Source: Hyalangium versicolor
GTDB taxonomy: Bacteria > Myxococcota > Myxococcia > Myxococcales > Myxococcaceae
Reading direction: 5' to 3'
Assembly (NCBI RefSeq): GCF_020103695.1
Contig: NZ_JAHXBF010000007.1
Location: 422,181-486,180 of the forward strand
DNA length: 64,000 nucleotides
Part shown: piece after piece, positions 34,529 through 42,975 of the stretch
Position numbering within the stretch: position 1 is the stretch's first letter
Layout of the letters: each line of letters starts with the position of its first letter
Position numbers and translations under genes: made by a program
The notes under the pieces: model-generated
Database searches by the model: none
Told to the model about the DNA's origin: nothing
What the model saw: the letters and a program-made list of their open reading frames with translations, nothing else

Positions 34529-35797
34529 ATGCAGCGATTTGCAGTTCAATGGATGGGGATTGGTGCGAGCTGTCTCTTCCTGGCCCTCTGGGCCTGCAGT
34601 GATGATCCGGACACGACTCCCACGCCGGATGCAGGAGTCGAGACTGACGCCGGTACCGATGGGGGGACGCAGGAGCCCACGGACTGCACGACCGCCGGGA
34701 CTCACATCGAGCAGGTGGTCTGCGCGTCCAACGCGTTCCTCGCCACGCTGACGGAGGCAGAGAAGACCACGGTCCTCCTCTCCTGGACGGACCAGGTGGC
34801 CAAGACGCGCTGGAGCAACCTGCCCGGCGTCAATCGCAACGGGTTGAAGTTTGGTTCGCTGAGCGCCGCGAGCAAGGCGGCGGCACTGCACCTCGCCTCG
34901 CTCGTGCTCTCCAGCGAGGGCTATTCGGACATGACAGGCGTCTTCGCGGCGGATGACTACCTCAACAGCGTCGGCGGCGCGGGTGGCGGAGATGGCGGCA
35001 TGGGACCGCCGAACGGTGGAGATGGCGGCATGGGACCGCCGAACGGCGGAGATGGAGGTATGGGACCGCCGAACGGTGGAGATGGCGGCATGGGCGGTGG
35101 CGTCGTCCTCGCGTACTCCTCGGCCAACTACGTCATCGCGTTCATCGGCACGCCGTCCGCCACGGGCAGTTGGATGCTCCAGATTGGTGGCCACCACATG
35201 GCCTACAACGTGACGTTCCTCAACGGTACGGGTTACCCGACGCCCTACCATCTCGGCTCGGAACCCAAGACGGCCTTCACACTCGATGGCAGCACCTACG
35301 CGCCCCTGGCCGACGATGGCGACGCGATGATCGCCTTGTATGGCTCGCTCGACGCTACACAGTTGGCCAATGCCTACCTGACGGGCACGTTCTCCGACGT
35401 GGTGCTGGGGCCCGTGGAGTACCAGAGTGGGAGCTACTCAAAGGTGGTCTTCCCCACCCAGGCGGGTGTGCTCGTCTCCAGCCTGTCCGAGAGCCAGCAG
35501 GCGCTGGTGACCGCGGCCATCCGGAAATGGGCGAGCGACTTCGCACCTGCGATATCCGATTCGCTCGTGGCGGCCTACACCTCGCAGGAGGCCTACGCGC
35601 ATACCTACGTGGCCTGGGGCGGCGATCAGGCCGCGGGGCCCAACGTGGACGTCAATGGCACCTATATGCGCATCGACGGGCCGCGCGTGTGGATCGAGGT
35701 GGCATGCCAGGGAGGCGTCGTCATCCGCGGCGCCACGCACTACCACACCATCTACCGCGACAAGCTCACCGACTACGGTGACGAGCTGAGGCAATGA
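34529..35797 (+). CDS. DUF3500 lipoprotein
   Basis: 422 residues from ATG at 34529. Lipoprotein signal ending LALWAC23, then an Asp/Thr/Gly linker (TPTPDAGVETDAGTDGGTQE). The DUF3500-type body contains TTVLLSWTDQVAKTRWSNLPGV, YVIAFIGTPSATGSWMLQIGGHHMAYNVTFLNG and the terminal HYHTIYRDKLTDYG. It is interrupted near residues 152-190 by 3.8 copies of GGDGGMGPPN, encoded by a 30-base repeat. Function of DUF3500 is unknown. Its stop overlaps the HupE/UreJ gene (ATGA); the two families are often adjacent. Confidence 0.9.
   Translation: MQRFAVQWMGIGASCLFLALWACSDDPDTTPTPDAGVETDAGTDGGTQEPTDCTTAGTHIEQVVCASNAFLATLTEAEKTTVLLSWTDQVAKTRWSNLPGVNRNGLKFGSLSAASKAAALHLASLVLSSEGYSDMTGVFAADDYLNSVGGAGGGDGGMGPPNGGDGGMGPPNGGDGGMGPPNGGDGGMGGGVVLAYSSANYVIAFIGTPSATGSWMLQIGGHHMAYNVTFLNGTGYPTPYHLGSEPKTAFTLDGSTYAPLADDGDAMIALYGSLDATQLANAYLTGTFSDVVLGPVEYQSGSYSKVVFPTQAGVLVSSLSESQQALVTAAIRKWASDFAPAISDSLVAAYTSQEAYAHTYVAWGGDQAAGPNVDVNGTYMRIDGPRVWIEVACQGGVVIRGATHYHTIYRDKLTDYGDELRQ
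34985..35098 (+). repeat. 3.8 copies of a 30-base tandem repeat inside the DUF3500 gene
   Basis: Units begin at 34985, 35015, 35045 and 35075 (last one 24 bases). Each full unit encodes GGDGGMGPPN. Units differ only at a few wobble bases, so the array is recent or kept homogeneous and could vary in copy number between strains. Confidence 0.95.
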
Positions 35798-37098
35798 GCG
35801 GCCTTTCCTCCAAAAGCCCAGCGAGGAGCGGGGCGCGAGTGTTGGGGCTCGCGCTGCTCCTCGTAGGGATGGCTGCCCGAGCCCATCTCGTGCGCAACAC
35901 GGCCGTGATCCTCGACGTCGGGGAGCACGCCGTGGAAGCCGAGATCCAGGTGCCCCTGGATCAACTGTCGCTCGCGCTGACGCGGTCCTTCACCGCGGTA
36001 CCCGAGGACGTGATCCGCCAGCGCGAGGCCGAGCTGCCGGGCTACTTCCGGGAGCACCTCGGGGCCAGCACACCCGACGGACGTCCGTTCTCGGTGGAGG
36101 TAGGGGCCGTGGGCGTACAGCACGTGGAGGACGGAGAGTGCCTGGTGGCCCATGTGACGCTCCGGCCTCCGTCGGGAGCCTCGTCGCGTGTGTTCACCCT
36201 CACCGACACGGTCGTGATGCACGAGGTGATGAACCACCGGGCGCTGGTGTCGGTGCGGCGCGACTTCCACCACGGACTCTTCGGGGAGAATCAGGAGATG
36301 GTGGGCTCGGTGAGCGCTCAAGCCCCGTCACTGGCCCTCGATCGGACGCAGGGCTCCTGGTGGAAGGGATTCCGAGCGGTCTTCCTGCTGGGCACGCGCC
36401 ACATCGCCGAGGGGACGGACCACCTGCTCTTCCTGCTCGTGCTGTTGCTGCCCGCGCCTCTGCTAGCGCGCGCGGGGAGCTGGGGAGAGCGGGACCGCCT
36501 GCGCTCGAGCCTCAGCCGGATCCTCGGGGTAGTGACGGCCTTCACCGCGGGCCACTCGATCACGCTGGCGGCCGCCGCGCTGGGAGTGCTCCGCCTGCCC
36601 AGTCAACCCGTGGAGGTGCTCATCGCGGTGAGCATCCTCGTGTCGGCGGTGCATTCCGTGCGGCCAATCTTCCCGGGCCGAGAGCCCTGGGTGTCCGCGG
36701 CATTCGGGCTGGTGCATGGCCTCGCGTTCGCGACGGTGCTCGCGGACCTGGGATTCGACTCGTGGGCGCTGGCATCGAGCATCCTGGGCTTCAACCTGGG
36801 CATCGAGGCGATGCAGGCCGCGGTGGTGATGCTCGTGCTGCCGTGGCTGTTGCTCTGGAGCCGCGCACCCGGATTCACCGTCCTGCGCATCACGGGCGCA
36901 ACGGTGGCCGGTGCTGCCGCGTGTGGGTGGGTGCTCGAACGCGCGCTCGGGGTCAGCTCGCCCCTGGGACCATGGATCGAGAGCACGGCAGCACATGGCT
37001 GGGCGGGGCTCGTCATCCTCGCCACCACGTCGCTGGGGCTATACGCCTGGGGCCGGATGGGACGGCAGGGCTCTCACGCACAGGCCGAGAGCGCCTGA
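35794..37098 (+). CDS. HupE/UreJ-family membrane protein
   Basis: 434 residues. Signal or first helix, a periplasmic beta-rich domain (residues 30-180, DVGEHAVEAEIQVPLDQL), then the HupE/UreJ_2 membrane part: GFRAVFLLGTRHIAEGTDHLLFLLVLLLPAPLL, VVTAFTAGHSITLAAAALGVLRLP, LIAVSILVSAVHSVRP, AAFGLVHGLAFATVLADLGF and LGFNLGIEAMQAAVV. Histidines in these motifs (HIAEGTDHLLF, GHS, HGLAF) are those suspected to bind nickel or another metal. Translationally coupled to the DUF3500 lipoprotein gene. Probably a metal permease or accessory, by family only. Confidence 0.92.
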   Translation: MSGLSSKSPARSGARVLGLALLLVGMAARAHLVRNTAVILDVGEHAVEAEIQVPLDQLSLALTRSFTAVPEDVIRQREAELPGYFREHLGASTPDGRPFSVEVGAVGVQHVEDGECLVAHVTLRPPSGASSRVFTLTDTVVMHEVMNHRALVSVRRDFHHGLFGENQEMVGSVSAQAPSLALDRTQGSWWKGFRAVFLLGTRHIAEGTDHLLFLLVLLLPAPLLARAGSWGERDRLRSSLSRILGVVTAFTAGHSITLAAAALGVLRLPSQPVEVLIAVSILVSAVHSVRPIFPGREPWVSAAFGLVHGLAFATVLADLGFDSWALASSILGFNLGIEAMQAAVVMLVLPWLLLWSRAPGFTVLRITGATVAGAAACGWVLERALGVSSPLGPWIESTAAHGWAGLVILATTSLGLYAWGRMGRQGSHAQAESA

Positions 37099-37107
37099 GT
37101 CCATTCC

Positions 37108-38184
37108 TCATCGACGAGGCGCTGTTGCGCTCCGCGCCTCGTCGAACACTCCGCGCCGGGTCTGGTCCCGCTCGATGGAGCGGAACAGCGCGGAGAAGTT
37201 CCCCTCTCCGAACGAGAGGTGGTTCTTGCGCTGGATGATCTCGATGAAGATGGGACCGATGATGTTCTTGGTGAAGATCTGCAGAAGGTACCCCTCCTCA
37301 TCGCCATCCACGAGCACCTGACGGCGGCGGATCTCCGCGCGGTCCTCGGTCACCTGTGGAACGCGTTCGAAGACCTCGCGGTAGTAGTCATCATCCATGT
37401 CGAGCATCTCGATGCCCGTGCCCTCCAGGGCGCGCAGCGAGCCGAGGATGTCGTTCGTGAGGAACGCCAGGTGCTGGACGCCCGGCCCCTTGTACTCCTC
37501 GAGGTACTCGTTGATCTGGCTCTTCTTCTCGTCCGCCTCGTTGATGGGGATACAGAACGTGCCGCAGGGAGAGCGCAGCGCATACGAGGTGAGTCCCGTC
37601 TTGACGCCCCGGATGTCGAAGTACCGGACCTCGGTGAAGCCGAAGATGTCTTTGTAGAAGGAGGCCCACCGTCCCATCGTCCCCTTCTCCACGTTGTTGG
37701 TCAGGTGATCCAGGAGCGTGAAGCCCTTGGAGGGCACACGCACGGGCTCTGGGTGCGGGACGAAGCCGAGCCGCTCCCACTTGTCCGGAGCCGTGGCGCC
37801 CTCCATCAGATAGATGAGGCTCTCGCCGATTCCGTAGACAGCGGGCACCGGCTTCCCCTCTCGGAAGAAGAGGTCACCCTCGGTCCGCGAGCGAGCCCCG
37901 CGAGCCACCGCCGCCTCCTGAGCCTTGCGGCCGTCATGCACGCGCCAGCCCATGGCGCAGATGGAAGGACCGTGCAGCGAGGCGAAGCCCGAGGCGAACA
38001 AGGCACTGCCCCGGTTGAGCAACAGCCGGATCTCCCCCTGCTCGTACAGGTCGATGCGGCGGCCAGGGTGGTGCAGGGTCTTCGAGAAACCGAAGGCCCG
38101 GAAGAGGCGGTCGAGCCGCTCCGGCTCGGGCGACGCGAACTCGATGAAGTCGATGCCTTGCAGGCCTACAGGGTTGAGGCTCAT
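37108..38184 (-). CDS. hppD: 4-hydroxyphenylpyruvate dioxygenase
   Basis: 358 residues from ATG at 38184. Two VOC halves; the three iron ligands are His160 (TLLDHLTNNV), His238 (GVQHLAFLTND) and Glu315 (IFIEIIQRK). FGEGNFSALFRSIERDQ is the conserved closing helix. Converts 4-hydroxyphenylpyruvate to homogentisate in tyrosine breakdown and pigment or plastoquinone-type routes. Homogentisate dioxygenase is not in the window. A LysR-type gene starts 98 bases away on the opposite strand and is the likely regulator. Confidence 0.97.
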   Translation of the reverse strand: MSLNPVGLQGIDFIEFASPEPERLDRLFRAFGFSKTLHHPGRRIDLYEQGEIRLLLNRGSALFASGFASLHGPSICAMGWRVHDGRKAQEAAVARGARSRTEGDLFFREGKPVPAVYGIGESLIYLMEGATAPDKWERLGFVPHPEPVRVPSKGFTLLDHLTNNVEKGTMGRWASFYKDIFGFTEVRYFDIRGVKTGLTSYALRSPCGTFCIPINEADEKKSQINEYLEEYKGPGVQHLAFLTNDILGSLRALEGTGIEMLDMDDDYYREVFERVPQVTEDRAEIRRRQVLVDGDEEGYLLQIFTKNIIGPIFIEIIQRKNHLSFGEGNFSALFRSIERDQTRRGVFDEARSATAPRR

Positions 38185-38266
38185 CCGTGCTGTCTCCGTC
38201 CGGGACGTCCGTTCTCCCTGCAAGCTAGGAACGGGCCTGGACTGAAGAAAGCACAAAGCACTGCCA

Positions 38267-38293
38267 GAGATTGTCAGCGGGATGCACAATCTC
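38267..38293. promoter_or_regulatory. LysR-type T-N11-A operator candidate
   Basis: GAGATTGT (38267-38274) is a perfect inverted copy of ACAATCTC (38286-38293) with an 11-base centre, the classical LysR box spacing. It lies between hppD and the divergent LysR gene and covers the ATG at 38282, suggesting autoregulation. Binding is inferred. Confidence 0.6.
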
Positions 38294-39184
38294 CCCATGA
38301 ATCTCACCCTGGAGCAGGCCCGTGCCCTCGATGCACTGGCCGCACATGGCACGTTCGCCGCCGCGGCCAAGACGCTGCGCAAGGGGCACACCGCCGTGCT
38401 CTACGCGCTGCGCACGCTGGAGGAGCAGACCGAACTCGTGTTGCTGGATCGGCGCGGCTATCGAACCCGCCTGACGCCTGCGGGCGAGCGGGTACTCGAG
38501 CACTGCCGCAAGCTCCTGGCGGTCGAACGGGAGCTGGAGGCCACCTGCGCGGAGATCCGCACGGGCTGGGAGCCCACCCTGCGCATCCTCTTCGACGGCA
38601 TCTTCCCGGCCGAACCGCTCCTGCGGGTGGTGAAGCAGCTCAGAGCCGAAGGCGCGAGCACCCGCTTCCACGTCTCGGCGGAGTTCCTCACCGGAGTCGA
38701 AGCGGCGTTCCTCCGGGACGAGGCGGACCTGATGGTGTCCCTGCTCCCGCCGACCCTGCCAGACCTGCGCTCCTACAAGCTGCCGGACCTGAAGGCGGTC
38801 CTCGTGGCCCACCGCTCCCATCCACTGGCCACCCAGCGAGGCCCCCTGAAGAACGAGGATCTGGCCCGGCACCTGCTCCTCACGGTGCACGGCTCGGATC
38901 CCCGGCTCCAGCTCAGCACCGGAGCACTGGAAGGCCGCTCCACGGTGCACCTCAATGACTTCGCCGCCAAGAAGACCGCCATCCTCGAGGGGCTGGGCTA
39001 TGGCTGGCTGCCGGAGCACCTCATGGCCCGCGAGCTGCGCCGGGGAGAGCTCAAGGCGTTGAAGCTCACCCGTGGCGCCACGCACCTCTTCCACCCGTAC
39101 CTGCATCACCGTTCCGGCGTACGGCCAGGCCGGGCTGCCAGCCGTGTCGTGCAGGCCCTCACGGGCGCGGAGCCCTCACCTTGA
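38282..39184 (+). CDS. LysR-family transcriptional regulator, divergent from hppD
   Basis: 300 residues from ATG 38282; the ATG at 38297 (MNLTLEQARALDALAAHGTF) is an alternative and fits the usual LysR N-terminus better. The winged-helix domain spans about residues 6-65 (FAAAAKTLRKGHTAVLYALRTLEEQTELVLLDRRGYRTRLTPAGERVL), followed by the linker helix and a periplasmic-binding-like effector domain (LRILFDGIFPAEPLL, AEFLTGVEAAFLRDEADLMVSLLP). Predicted to control itself and hppD from the shared 97-base region. The effector is unknown. Confidence 0.92.
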   Translation: MHNLPMNLTLEQARALDALAAHGTFAAAAKTLRKGHTAVLYALRTLEEQTELVLLDRRGYRTRLTPAGERVLEHCRKLLAVERELEATCAEIRTGWEPTLRILFDGIFPAEPLLRVVKQLRAEGASTRFHVSAEFLTGVEAAFLRDEADLMVSLLPPTLPDLRSYKLPDLKAVLVAHRSHPLATQRGPLKNEDLARHLLLTVHGSDPRLQLSTGALEGRSTVHLNDFAAKKTAILEGLGYGWLPEHLMARELRRGELKALKLTRGATHLFHPYLHHRSGVRPGRAASRVVQALTGAEPSP

Positions 39185-39288
39185 CCACTCCCCGATGCTC
39201 GCTGGCCTCCTCTCCAGGCTGGGTGGGCCTGGGGCTCCGCTTGCACAGCAGGGCTGCCAATGCAGACCTTGCCTCCAAGGAGAGCAAC

Positions 39289-39633
39289 ATGCCTCGTGGA
39301 GACAAGAGCAAGTACACGGATAAACAGAAGCGTCGCGCCGAGCACATCGCCGATGGCTATGTCGAGCGAGGAACGGGTGAGCGAGAGGCGAAGCGCCGCG
39401 CCTGGGCCACGGTGAACGCGGAGTCTCACGGCGGCGAGAAGCCTGGTGGCTCGGGCTACGGGCAGCCAGAGACCCATCAAGCATCTCGTCGCGGAGGCCA
39501 ACGCAGCCAGGCCTCGCGAACCCCCACCCAACGCTCGCGCGCGGCGAAGAAGGCGGCCGCCACCCGCCAGCGCAAGTCGGTCCAACGCAGCGTGGCGGCC
39601 AAGAGGGCCGCGGCGAAGCGCAAGAAGAACTGA
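39289..39633 (+). CDS. small basic protein with histone-H1-like tail ('plasmid stabilization'-type)
   Basis: 114 residues from ATG at 39289, AAGGAGA upstream. The N-terminal 60 residues (MPRGDKSKYTDKQKRRAEHI onward with GYVERGTGEREAKRRAWATVNAESHGGEKPGGSGYG) match a short domain common in proteobacteria and labelled plasmid stabilization protein, without experimental basis that I know of. The tail is Ala/Lys/Arg rich (RAAKKAAATRQRKSVQRSVAAKRAAAKRKKN), suggesting DNA binding. No partner toxin is next to it. Confidence 0.82.
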   Translation: MPRGDKSKYTDKQKRRAEHIADGYVERGTGEREAKRRAWATVNAESHGGEKPGGSGYGQPETHQASRRGGQRSQASRTPTQRSRAAKKAAATRQRKSVQRSVAAKRAAAKRKKN

Positions 39634-39639
39634 CCGGCG

Positions 39640-40299
39640 TCAGCCCACCACGCGAATCAGGCAGAAGCCGTCCCACCCCTTGGAGCCGACCGTTTGGATG
39701 GCCGTGGCGGTGACGCGCGGCTCCGCGGCAATCATCTCCATCATGCGGCGGATGCCCTGCACCGTCGCATTCCCCTGGGGCTCCACCACGGCGCCCGAGC
39801 GGACCACATTGTCCACGACGATCACGCTGCCAGGCCGGGTGAGCTTCAGCGCCCAGGCGAAGTAGTCGGGGTTGCTGGGCTTGTCCGCGTCGATGAAGAC
39901 GAAGTCGAACGGCGCCGCGGGCTCCAGCTTCGGCAGGAGATCGATGGCGCGGCCGACCTGCACCTCCACCTGTCCTGACAGCCCGGCCCGCGCCAGGTTC
40001 TTGTGTGCCACCTCGGCGTGCCGAGGTTCGTACTCCAGGGTGATGACCCGCCCTTCCGGTGGGAGGGCCCGCGCGAGCCAGATCGTCGAATACCCGCCCA
40101 GTGTGCCGACCTCGAGGATGCGTTTCGCGCCGATCATCCGCACCAGGAGGTGCAGGAGCTTGCCCTGGTTCGGCGCCACGTTGATTGAGGGCAGGCCCGC
40201 GGCATGGCTATCCGCCAGGGCCTGCTCCAGGATCGGATCGGCTTCGACCAGCGAGCTCACGAGATAGTCGTCGACGGCGGTCCAGGACTCTGGGTTCAT
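39640..40299 (-). CDS. class I O-methyltransferase (caffeoyl-CoA/catechol type)
   Basis: 219 residues from ATG at 40299, chosen for GGAGAGG upstream; in-frame ATGs farther out lack it. SAM motif I is RILEVGTLGGYSTIWLARALP, with acidic ITLEYEPRHAEVA next, and FDFVFIDADKPSNPDYFAWALKLTRPGSVIVVDNVVRSGAV carries the metal-binding Asp residues typical of COMT-like methyltransferases. Acts on catechol-like hydroxyls; the substrate is unknown. Divergent from the anchor-A lipoprotein gene. Confidence 0.95.
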   Translation of the reverse strand: MNPESWTAVDDYLVSSLVEADPILEQALADSHAAGLPSINVAPNQGKLLHLLVRMIGAKRILEVGTLGGYSTIWLARALPPEGRVITLEYEPRHAEVAHKNLARAGLSGQVEVQVGRAIDLLPKLEPAAPFDFVFIDADKPSNPDYFAWALKLTRPGSVIVVDNVVRSGAVVEPQGNATVQGIRRMMEMIAAEPRVTATAIQTVGSKGWDGFCLIRVVG

Positions 40300-40399
40300 C
40301 GCATCCTCTCCTTCCGGCAGAACACACTCACGATTGTCGAGTATCATGCGAACCCCAGGCGGGCTGTCGGGGTCCGCATCCAAACCAAAGGGCCAGAAC

Positions 40400-42964
40400 A
40401 TGGCACCGAGTCGCCTCTGGCGAGCACTGCCCTCCATGCTCGCGCTGGCTGTTGTCTCCTGTGGAGAAAAGGCTGTCGAGCCGTTCAGCCGAAGCACAAA
40501 CAAAGTGCTAATCCTCGGCAGTAGCATCAGCGGAGGACTCCAGAGCCGCGAGGCGGTGGCCGCAGCCCGCTTCTACGGGTCAGAGGTCAACATCGTCACC
40601 CCCGAGCGATGGCGCTCGATGTCGGCCGAGCAGTTCATGGCCTACCGAGCCCTCATCATCGGCGATGCCGCCTGCCAGAGCGGAACGGCGGCGTTCCAGG
40701 CGGCCATCGACAGCCGCACCACCTGGGGGATGATCGTCGATGGCAACGTCGCGATTCTCTCGACGGACCCGACCGCCAACGACACCGAGAACCTGGTCGA
40801 GAACGCGATCCACTTCGTGCTCGACTCTCCCCAGTATCTGACCGGCATGTACATCGCCCTGGGCTGCGCCTATCAGAGCGCCCCGGCGGACACGGCCGTG
40901 CCGCTGCTGGAGCCCTTCGGTTCGTTCCGGGTGGCGGGGGTCCCAGGCTGCGCGGACAGCGGGCACATGTTCCAGATGACCCCCTCCACGCTCTCGGACG
41001 ACCTGCCGGACGAATTGCTGCCCGGAGCCGGGTGCGCCGCGCGCTCGGTGTTCACCGCCTACCCGGACCACACGTTCGCCTTCGCGACGCTCGCGAGGAG
41101 TTCGACAGGCAAGCCCATTCCCGGCGAGCACACCTACTCGGACTTCAGTCAGGGAGAGGCGCAGCCCGTGGTGGGCACTCCCTACCTCGTCGTGCGAGGC
41201 GCGGCGGCCCAGAGCGCGGGGTGCGGCACTCCCGATCCCATGACGGGTGAGGAGTGCGATCTGGGCGATCAGCTCAATGGCTCTCCCGCGCTCCCAGATC
41301 AACCGGCGTCGCAGACCTGCTCGTGGTCATGCAAGGACCACTGGTGCGGGGACGGTGTGGTGGACCCGCTCTATGGGGAGGAGTGTGACGAAGGTATCCG
41401 CAACGGCCGCACGGGAGACGCCAACGCGAACATCGGGAAGTGCTCCTCGTTCTGCAAGCTCCCGCCCACACAGAACCCCCCTCAGTCGCCGGTTGCCCTC
41501 TGCCGGGACGTCACGGTTGTCGCGACGGCGACCTGTGGCGTCGCCGCTGACATCAACGCGGGCTCCAGCGATCCGGACGGAGACCTGGTGAGCTGCACCC
41601 AGACTCCAGCAACGCCCTATGCCATCGGCACGACAACCGTCACGCTGACGTGTATCGATCGCGCGAACCACACCTCGAGCTGCACGGGAGTCGTCACGGT
41701 GGAGGACCAGATCGCGCCGACCCTGGTCCTCAACGGACCTCCGGACATGTCCGTGGAGTGCACCGCAGGGGCGACGTTCACCCCACCGGCGGCAACGGCG
41801 AGCGATCGCTGCGAAGGCCCCCTGCCTCCGAGCAGCATCACCGTGAGCGGCTCGGTGAACCTGGGAGAGCCGCGCAGCAACCCGGGCTATACGTTGACCT
41901 ACTTGGCGACAGACGCCGCCGGCAACCACTCCGAACCCGCCATCCTCACGGTCTCGGTGGTGGACACGCTCGGTCCGAGTCTCACCCTCAAAGGGCCCAG
42001 CCCGCAGTCACTGTTGTGCGGCGCGCCGTACCAGAATCCTGGAGCCACGGCCTCCGACCAGTGCGACGGCGACCTCACCTCGAAGATCGTCACCTCCGGT
42101 ACTGTGAACACGTCGGTCCCGGGTCAGTACACGGTCTCCTACCGGGTGGCGGACCGGGCGGGACACGTGGCGACCGCCTCGCGCCAGGTCAAGGTGACGA
42201 GCGCGGAGATCCGCCTGAGCGACTACACCCTCTTCCTGCTCCGGGACTACAGCGGAGGCATGGACGTGAAGGGCAAGGTGGCGGCCGGGGGCAACATCAC
42301 CCTGGCGAGCTTCTCGGTCGGAGAGGACCTGCCGGACAACAACGTCTCCCGGCTCCTGGTGGCGGGAGGCAACCTGAAACTCTCTAACGGCAGCGTCTGG
42401 GGAGAGGCTTTCTATGGTGGGAGCTACAGCACAGGCGGCGGAGTGACCTACCACCGCGGCACCCTGGCACGAGGCACGCCCATCGACTTCAACGCGCGGT
42501 TCGCGCAACTGCGCAGCCTGTCCTCCCAGCTCGCAGCCCTGACACCAACCGGTACGGTGACGCGCTCGTCAGGGGGCTACACCCTGCTCTCTTTGAGCGG
42601 CACGAACCCGAAAGTGAACGTCTTCGAGGTGAACTCCAGCGCCCTCAACGGCATCAACCAGTTGGACATCAACGCACCCGCAGGATCGCTGGCGCTGATC
42701 AACATCCGAGGTACCTCGGCCACGCTCTCGAACCTCGGCATCACGATGAACGGAGGCATCAATGAGCACGGCATCCTCTACAACCTCCCGGAGGCCACGA
42801 CCTTCAACGCGAGCAGCATCGGCATCTGGGGCACGCTGCTGGCGCCCTACGCCAACGTCACCTTCAACAACGGGAACTGGGACGGAGGCATCTACGCCGT
42901 GTCCCTGACGGGCACCGCCGAGGGCCACCTCAACGTGTTGACCGACCGTGCCGCCTGTCAGTGA
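40400..42964 (+). CDS. choice-of-anchor-A lipoprotein with DUF4215-like, HYR and Ig-like domains
   Basis: 854 residues from ATG at 40400; lipobox AVVSC21. Order: a Rossmann-like N-terminal part with KVLILGSSISGG and LIIGDAACQSG (residues 30-260); a Cys-rich DUF4215-like region (CGTPDPMTGEECDLGDQ, CGDGVVDPLYGEECDEG, CSSFCKLPP); HYR-like segment (SSDPDGDLVSCTQTP, GTTTVTLTCIDRANHTSSC); two DUF5011-like Ig domains with TLTYLATDAAGNHSEPA and YTVSYRVADRAGHVA; then a choice-of-anchor-A module with LRDYSGGMDVKGKVAAGGNITLASFSVG to the C-terminus. Surface protein, possibly matrix or adhesin. Eleven bases upstream of the next gene. Confidence 0.9.
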   Translation: MAPSRLWRALPSMLALAVVSCGEKAVEPFSRSTNKVLILGSSISGGLQSREAVAAARFYGSEVNIVTPERWRSMSAEQFMAYRALIIGDAACQSGTAAFQAAIDSRTTWGMIVDGNVAILSTDPTANDTENLVENAIHFVLDSPQYLTGMYIALGCAYQSAPADTAVPLLEPFGSFRVAGVPGCADSGHMFQMTPSTLSDDLPDELLPGAGCAARSVFTAYPDHTFAFATLARSSTGKPIPGEHTYSDFSQGEAQPVVGTPYLVVRGAAAQSAGCGTPDPMTGEECDLGDQLNGSPALPDQPASQTCSWSCKDHWCGDGVVDPLYGEECDEGIRNGRTGDANANIGKCSSFCKLPPTQNPPQSPVALCRDVTVVATATCGVAADINAGSSDPDGDLVSCTQTPATPYAIGTTTVTLTCIDRANHTSSCTGVVTVEDQIAPTLVLNGPPDMSVECTAGATFTPPAATASDRCEGPLPPSSITVSGSVNLGEPRSNPGYTLTYLATDAAGNHSEPAILTVSVVDTLGPSLTLKGPSPQSLLCGAPYQNPGATASDQCDGDLTSKIVTSGTVNTSVPGQYTVSYRVADRAGHVATASRQVKVTSAEIRLSDYTLFLLRDYSGGMDVKGKVAAGGNITLASFSVGEDLPDNNVSRLLVAGGNLKLSNGSVWGEAFYGGSYSTGGGVTYHRGTLARGTPIDFNARFAQLRSLSSQLAALTPTGTVTRSSGGYTLLSLSGTNPKVNVFEVNSSALNGINQLDINAPAGSLALINIRGTSATLSNLGITMNGGINEHGILYNLPEATTFNASSIGIWGTLLAPYANVTFNNGNWDGGIYAVSLTGTAEGHLNVLTDRAACQ

Positions 42965-42975
42965 AGGAGACTCAG

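Noticed and set aside
34985..35098. Possible CRISPR-like array
   Set aside because: Units are directly adjacent without spacers and keep one reading frame encoding GGDGGMGPPN.
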